DNA of 37,405 bases, from positions 1 through 37,405 of the forward strand of contig CAJODT010000003.1 of the NCBI GenBank assembly GCA_905233365.1, read 5' to 3'. The stretch is from an uncultured Succiniclasticum sp. (GTDB taxonomy: Bacteria > Bacillota > Negativicutes > Acidaminococcales > Acidaminococcaceae). The notes below the pieces were generated by a model. It ran no database searches and was not told the DNA's origin. It saw only the letters and a list, made by a program, of their open reading frames with translations. Positions within the stretch are counted from its first letter, which is position 1. Each line of letters begins with the position of its first letter. A program made the translations under genes and the position numbers. Shown piece after piece: positions 33,758-37,405 of the stretch.

Positions 33758-34921
33758 TTATTTCATCCAGCCCAGCTTGTCCGCCAGATACGCCCCCGTA
33801 CCCGCGGCAGCGGAATTCAGCGCCGAACGGCAACCGTCCAGCAGCCACTCAAACACCAGCAACGGCACGGCAGTCCGCAACGGCAGCCCCAACAGGAACA
33901 AAAGTACCAGCACGCAATACAGGCCGCTGCCCCGGTACCTCAGCACGGCCAGGGAAAGAAACAGGATCCAGACAAAGATGCCTGCTTCCGTAACGAACGG
34001 AACCTTCATGCCAACATAACGTACCATCATCATGCAGGCAATTCCCAGATACAGCACCGTACCCGTTTTGCCCAGCAGTTTTCCGCAGCGCCAGGCAGCA
34101 AAGCCCGTTTCTTCCGCAATTCCCATGCGCTGCAGACTGTGCAGGGCCTCCCCTTCACCCGAACCGGAAGAGCAGACGGCAAAGGCCTGCAGCAGAACCG
34201 GTTTAAAGTTGCGCAGAAAATGACCCGGACAGTCTTTTCCGCAATGGCGCAGCTGGTATCCGTAAACCAAAACCCCATAGGCGGCGCAGCAAAAAACGGT
34301 TACCAGAACCAGTTTCACGCTGGGCCACAGAACAGACAGACCCCGGGATGCAATCATCGGGCACAGGAGGAAAAACAGACCGACAGGCAAAAAACGCAGC
34401 AACAACGTCCCCGCAAAGGCAAACACATCGGCCAGGGAACGGAACAGCCTGCGGGCTTCCTCTCCCTCCGGACCGATCTTGCCGGCAGCAGCGCCTGCCA
34501 GCGCCGACACCAGAAGGACCCACGGTACAAACGGCCGGAACCAGCGCAGATCAAAATCAATATAACCAATAGGCACGGCAGGGATCTGCGAAGACCCCGT
34601 AATACTTCCCGCCAGCATGCCAAGGACCGCGGCGCCAATCACCGCAATGCAGTGGAAGACCCGCAGCCTGACGGAACCCCGGCCGCCGGACTGCAGCTGT
34701 AACATAACACCTGCCATCAGATTGAGGCAGACAAGAGGAACCGCCAGCAGGAACAACAGCTTCAGATAAGCCATGCCCACCGTAAAAAGCATCACGCTGA
34801 CCCCGCGACTGGCCCCCGCAAAGTTAAGGATGAGGCCGACCAGGACGCTTATTATAAAGGAAGCAATCATCAAAACCGTATTATTCCATTTAATATTGAC
34901 CGGTATTCCGTGAATCAGCAT
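33758..34921 (-). CDS. degenerate dicarboxylate/amino-acid:cation symporter-like protein (DAACS)
   Basis: 387 residues with eight or more hydrophobic segments in GltP/GltPh order. The key motifs are changed. The serine-rich hairpin SSSAATLP has become SSGSGEGEA (about 248-256). The unwound NMDGT stretch is missing: the sequence runs GKTGTVLYLG (near 282) where homologues have GATINMDGTALY. The last helix keeps D, R and N in LLDGCRSALN (about 360-369) but has Glu (EWLLD) where GltPh has Asp390. Loss of NMDGT removes a Na+ and substrate element, so ordinary glutamate or dicarboxylate symport is doubtful. Start is ATG 34921 after GAAGGG; the longer frame lacks support. Confidence 0.7.
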   Translation of the reverse strand: MLIHGIPVNIKWNNTVLMIASFIISVLVGLILNFAGASRGVSVMLFTVGMAYLKLLFLLAVPLVCLNLMAGVMLQLQSGGRGSVRLRVFHCIAVIGAAVLGMLAGSITGSSQIPAVPIGYIDFDLRWFRPFVPWVLLVSALAGAAAGKIGPEGEEARRLFRSLADVFAFAGTLLLRFLPVGLFFLLCPMIASRGLSVLWPSVKLVLVTVFCCAAYGVLVYGYQLRHCGKDCPGHFLRNFKPVLLQAFAVCSSGSGEGEALHSLQRMGIAEETGFAAWRCGKLLGKTGTVLYLGIACMMMVRYVGMKVPFVTEAGIFVWILFLSLAVLRYRGSGLYCVLVLLFLLGLPLRTAVPLLVFEWLLDGCRSALNSAAAGTGAYLADKLGWMK

Positions 34922-34970
34922 CGTTCGCCCTTCCTGCCAGACGCGCTGTGATAAAAACACTGAATATTAT

Positions 34971-35054
34971 TGGTGCGGGCGACAGGACTTGAACCTGCAT
35001 GGATTAACCGCCAGATCCTAAGTCTGGTGCGTCTGCCAATTCCGCCACGCCCGC
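34971..35054 (-). tRNA. tRNA-Leu(UAG) with encoded CCA
   Basis: On the minus strand, acceptor GCGGGCG, a D arm with GGCAGACGC, anticodon loop with TAG at 35020-35018, a long variable arm typical of tRNA-Leu, T arm GGTTCAAGTCC, and ACCA end. It reads CUN codons. Confidence 0.97.
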
Positions 35055-35412
35055 AAAATGGTTTAAACTACTACGTCGAATACATGCACTATTGCGATAA
35101 ATTTTACTGTATTCAAGCTAAGACCACCTAAACATTTCATAGATTTTTACAAACACATAAGACTACGTGTTATATGTGTAGTTTACCACTGTTAGCGAGC
35201 TATAACAAGAAGAAAAAGAAAAATCTCAAAAAATATTTCAAAAAAAATTAGAGTTCATCAATCTGAACTCTAATATGATTCTGTTGCTAACCTCTTTTCA
35301 CATTTTTAATCCCACACACTAAAGACCCATCATTACGGACACACATGTCGTAGAAAAAGGAACACTAACTATATGAGATATTAGCCTGTGATGCTTTTTT
35401 ATCTGCTTTTCC
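35055..35412. other. AT-rich intergenic region, tRNA-Leu to ATPase
   Basis: 358 bases with no supportable gene. Apart from the terminator at 35240-35274 I see only A/T runs. A TTGAAT near 35110 on the minus strand could be the -35 of tRNA-Leu, but no convincing -10 is at the right distance. Confidence 0.5.
35240..35274 (-). terminator. intrinsic terminator downstream of the ATPase gene
   Basis: A perfect 11-pair stem ATTAGAGTTCA/TGAACTCTAAT with a six-base loop, followed by TTTTTTT on the minus strand, about 140 bases past the stop codon. Confidence 0.9.
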
Positions 35413-36687
35413 TTAGAAAATGTCCACCCGTTCAAGCAGAAAATCTGTCAGGTTGCAGTGATAGATTCCGTTCTCATCATAATAATTGTGAGGAATATCC
35501 ATCCGGATCACTATTTTTTTAAAAAAGTCTTTCGCAAGTAACAGAGACGAAATTTCACCTGTTGCCTTCTGTTCTGTTTCCATTTGAAAAGCAGATTGAA
35601 TATATATCTTTTTATCAACCGCATTCACTACAAAATCAATTTCCTTTTGAACGTTCTGCCCTTCGCTCCGGTCAGTCACTACACCTACGTCAACGGAATA
35701 TCCCCTGCGGATAAGTTCATTATAAATTATATTTTCCATAATATGACCCGGATCATATTGCCTGTAGTTCAGTCTTGCGTTACGCAATCCCATATCCGCA
35801 TAATAGTATTTGTTTGGATATTTAAAATAGGTTTTACCTTTCACATCATAGCGCTTCGCCATGCCGATAAGATACGAATCAATCATATAACGCACATAGC
35901 TGGCAACCGTTGCCGGATTAACTTTTTCTTTTTTCATACTGGTAAGCGCATTGGCAATGTTTGTCGGGTTGGTCAGTGAACCCACCTGAGATGCAAGAAA
36001 ATCCAAAATATCATTCAGGATATCTTCCCGTTCCACTTTGTTCCGCTCTACAATGTCCTTCATGTACAGTTCGTCATAAAGAGCTGAAAGGTAGGCCTTT
36101 TTGCCATCGTTATCCTGCATGGTAAGAATGCGCGGCATCCCTCCGTACAGCATAAAATTATCCAGTGCCTTCCGCTTATCGCCACCCACGAATATATAAT
36201 ATTCTTTAAAGCTAAGGGGATACACATGAATCTGCGTGGCGCGCCCTCTGAATTCCGTTGCAATGTCACTGGAAAGGCCTTTGGAATTGCTGCCGGTAAC
36301 ATACACATCCAGATTTTTATAAGCTTTCAGTTCGTTCAGCATATCATAAATCGTAATTTCTATATTTCCGTTTTCTGTATCGGCTACCGTTTGAGTCATC
36401 TGCACTTCATCCACAAACAGATAGAACTGCTTTTCTTTGTCCGCTTGCACCAATTTTTCCACGTATTCACATAAAGCGATGGGGTTTCTATATTTATAAA
36501 ACCGTCTTTGATCCAGCGCAATACGGATAATCTGTTCCTCCGTCACACCCCGCCCCAACAGATAGTTATAAAACAAATCAAACAGCAACACGGATTTACC
36601 GCAGCGACGGATGCCAGTGATAACTTTTACTTCTCCATTCCACATGGCGCGAATTATTTTTTCTAAATAGAAATCGCGTTGAATCAA
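35413..36687 (-). CDS. AAA_14/DUF4143-type ATPase of unknown function
   Basis: 424 residues. Walker A GIRRCGKS is at 25-32 and Walker B FYLFVDEVQ at 88-96; TGSNSKGLSS and FRGR (sensor/arginine region) follow. The C-terminal DUF4143 domain has the KEIDFVV core of a PD-(D/E)xK-like nuclease fold near 347. The family is common and often in accessory loci; its role is not established. Start is TTG 36687, eight bases after GAGG; GTG 36696 overlaps that site. It is preceded by its own promoter and palindrome. The AT-rich surroundings and the neighbouring peptide gene suggest horizontal gain. Confidence 0.85.
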   Translation of the reverse strand: MIQRDFYLEKIIRAMWNGEVKVITGIRRCGKSVLLFDLFYNYLLGRGVTEEQIIRIALDQRRFYKYRNPIALCEYVEKLVQADKEKQFYLFVDEVQMTQTVADTENGNIEITIYDMLNELKAYKNLDVYVTGSNSKGLSSDIATEFRGRATQIHVYPLSFKEYYIFVGGDKRKALDNFMLYGGMPRILTMQDNDGKKAYLSALYDELYMKDIVERNKVEREDILNDILDFLASQVGSLTNPTNIANALTSMKKEKVNPATVASYVRYMIDSYLIGMAKRYDVKGKTYFKYPNKYYYADMGLRNARLNYRQYDPGHIMENIIYNELIRRGYSVDVGVVTDRSEGQNVQKEIDFVVNAVDKKIYIQSAFQMETEQKATGEISSLLLAKDFFKKIVIRMDIPHNYYDENGIYHCNLTDFLLERVDIF

Positions 36688-36706
36688 AATTCTCACCTCT
36701 TACTTG

Positions 36707-36720
36707 CGACGTATACGTCG
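36707..36720. promoter_or_regulatory. perfect 14-base palindrome in the ATPase leader
   Basis: CGACGTATACGTCG, about ten bases after the inferred transcription start of the ATPase gene. It is a good candidate operator. TTTAAAAGTT-type sequence beside it recurs in the large inverted repeat just upstream. Confidence 0.5.
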
Positions 36721-36734
36721 TAACTTTTAAATCA

Positions 36735-36763
36735 ATTGTATCGTTTTTTACTGTAAAAGGCAA
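36735..36763 (-). promoter_or_regulatory. promoter of the ATPase gene
   Basis: TTGCCT (36763-36758), 17-base spacer, TACAAT (36740-36735) on the minus strand. The -35 overlaps the left arm of the large inverted repeat. Confidence 0.6.
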
Positions 36764-36818
36764 GTGCATATTTAAAAGTTGCGACGTTTGCGTTGCAGCT
36801 TTTAAATATGCACTTGCC
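36759..36818 (-). terminator. 60-base near-perfect inverted repeat, terminator of the peptide gene
   Basis: Two 28-base arms differ at two positions (both allow G-U pairing) and enclose the loop TTTG. On the minus strand CTTGCC is followed by TTTTAC. It lies 23 bases after the peptide stop codon. Confidence 0.75.
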
Positions 36819-36841
36819 TGTGCCCGTTATCAAATTAACTA

Positions 36842-37096
36842 TTATATATATGGTGGGGTGTAATTCGAGCAAAAACTAGGACATTCGCAATCATTTCCGC
36901 ACATACCGCCAGCAACACGTTTGAGCTCTCCGTTTTTCAGCTCAAACTCCGACAGCTCGGCAAGGTACGCCTCGGCTTCTTCCTTAGTGATGTCAACACC
37001 TTCCGATTTGGCATATGCCATCAGTTCATCGGCTGACTTGCACTGCATTGCTTTTTCAAGCATTTCTTTTGTGATTTCCTTTTTGTTGATCGGCAT
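36842..37096 (-). CDS. Nif11-type RiPP precursor peptide with four-cysteine core
   Basis: 84 residues. The leader EITKEMLEKAMQCKSADEL is followed by a second helix and ends ELKRVAGG; the Gly-Gly at 63-64 is the expected cleavage point for a C39-type peptidase. The 20-residue core has Cys66, Cys70, Cys72 and Cys76, with Ser and Thr and a Pro-Pro end. Precursors with this Nif11-like leader are modified by lanthionine synthetases, radical-SAM or other enzymes, then exported. No such enzyme, peptidase or transporter is in the window; upstream, only a GGDEF gene is visible. ATG 37096 follows AGGAGG at eight bases; the longer frame has no ribosome site. The core modification cannot be predicted with confidence. 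Confidence 0.85.
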   Translation of the reverse strand: MPINKKEITKEMLEKAMQCKSADELMAYAKSEGVDITKEEAEAYLAELSEFELKNGELKRVAGGMCGNDCECPSFCSNYTPPYI

Positions 37097-37148
37097 AATG
37101 TTCCCCTCCTTTAAATTATGACAAACTGGGATTTGCACAGTTCCCCTT

Positions 37149-37405
37149 TTAAAAAATCACACAGCCGCAGCGGCCTCCTTCTTTCATGCGGTAGAGGGCC
37201 GTGTCTGCGTCCTTAAAGATATCCCCGTCCGGGTTTTCCCTGTCCCCAAAGGCAACGCCAACGCTCAGGGATGTGGGCGGCAGGTCGTCGTTGGGATTTT
37301 GCAGCATCACGTTTGCCTGGTCAATCCTGGTTTTTACCTGCCCGCGCATGGAATTGCTGACGTTGGTCATGATCACGACGAATTCATCGCCGCCCAGACG
37401 GAACA
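37149..37405 (-). CDS. GGDEF (diguanylate cyclase) domain protein, C-terminal part only
   Basis: The frame is open at the window edge. It starts FRLGGDEFVVIMT, so the active-site GGDEF motif is intact, and runs to SLSVGVAFGD and ADTALYRMKEGGRCGCVIF, the usual end of the domain. Such domains make cyclic di-GMP from two GTP. What sensor domains precede it is outside the window. It reads in the same direction as the peptide gene, 52 bases away, and could be cotranscribed, though no functional link is evident. Confidence 0.9.
   Translation of the reverse strand, partial: FRLGGDEFVVIMTNVSNSMRGQVKTRIDQANVMLQNPNDDLPPTSLSVGVAFGDRENPDGDIFKDADTALYRMKEGGRCGCVIF

Noticed and set aside
1-37405. CRISPR array, prophage or insertion sequence with transposase
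   Set aside because: I saw no regularly spaced repeats, no phage genes and no transposase reading frame on either strand.

Overview
The window looks like chromosomal DNA of a diderm Firmicute of the Negativicutes, most likely Acidaminococcaceae and near Phascolarctobacterium. This is inferred from gene content, not from a search. It combines Gram-positive-type features (T-box leader, consensus sigma-A promoters, AGGAGG ribosome binding sites) with an O-antigen-ligase-like polymerase that implies an outer membrane, and with a complete succinate-to-propionate gene set.

Layout. Nearly everything lies on the minus strand. Positions 1-55 hold a truncated tRNA-Ser(GCU). Positions 305-11079 are the succinate/propionate block, in transcription order: a CoA-transferase (promoter near 11210), then from a second promoter near 9500 the methylmalonyl-CoA mutase large and B12-binding subunits, the MeaB GTPase, methylmalonyl-CoA epimerase and the alpha, delta, gamma and beta subunits of the sodium-pumping methylmalonyl-CoA decarboxylase, and finally an SLC13 sodium/dicarboxylate symporter on its own promoter. 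Together they can import succinate with Na+, activate it with CoA from propionyl-CoA, isomerise and decarboxylate it, and export Na+. The beta subunit gene carries two frame-breaking lesions here. Several gene junctions in the block hold strong hairpins.

Positions 11446-17545 carry valS, folC and the O-antigen-ligase-like gene behind a valS T-box leader. That leader contains two copies of a small repeat (TTAAGGA termini). Further copies lie at the valS stop codon, in the leader of a plus-strand cation exporter (17927-18856), and upstream of the pyruvate:ferredoxin oxidoreductase gene. Positions 19078-19324 hold a consensus promoter, a cobalamin-riboswitch-like RNA and an intrinsic terminator with no gene behind them on that strand. 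Positions 19368-27131 are a protein quality-control operon: trigger factor, ClpP, ClpX, Lon, a COG2509-type flavoprotein and EngB.

Positions 27403-35054 carry tRNA-Gly(GCC), a Na/Pi cotransporter with a PhoU-like domain, pyruvate:ferredoxin oxidoreductase, a divergent unknown gene, a degenerate dicarboxylate/amino-acid symporter-like protein and tRNA-Leu(UAG). From 35100 to the end the DNA is AT-rich and accessory in character: an AAA_14/DUF4143 ATPase behind a palindrome, a Nif11-type RiPP precursor with a four-cysteine core, and the C-terminus of a GGDEF protein cut by the window edge.

Most notable: the orphan B12 riboswitch pointing at the 3' end of a metal exporter, the small mobile repeat family around the valS T-box, the double lesion in mmdB, and the solitary Nif11 precursor.
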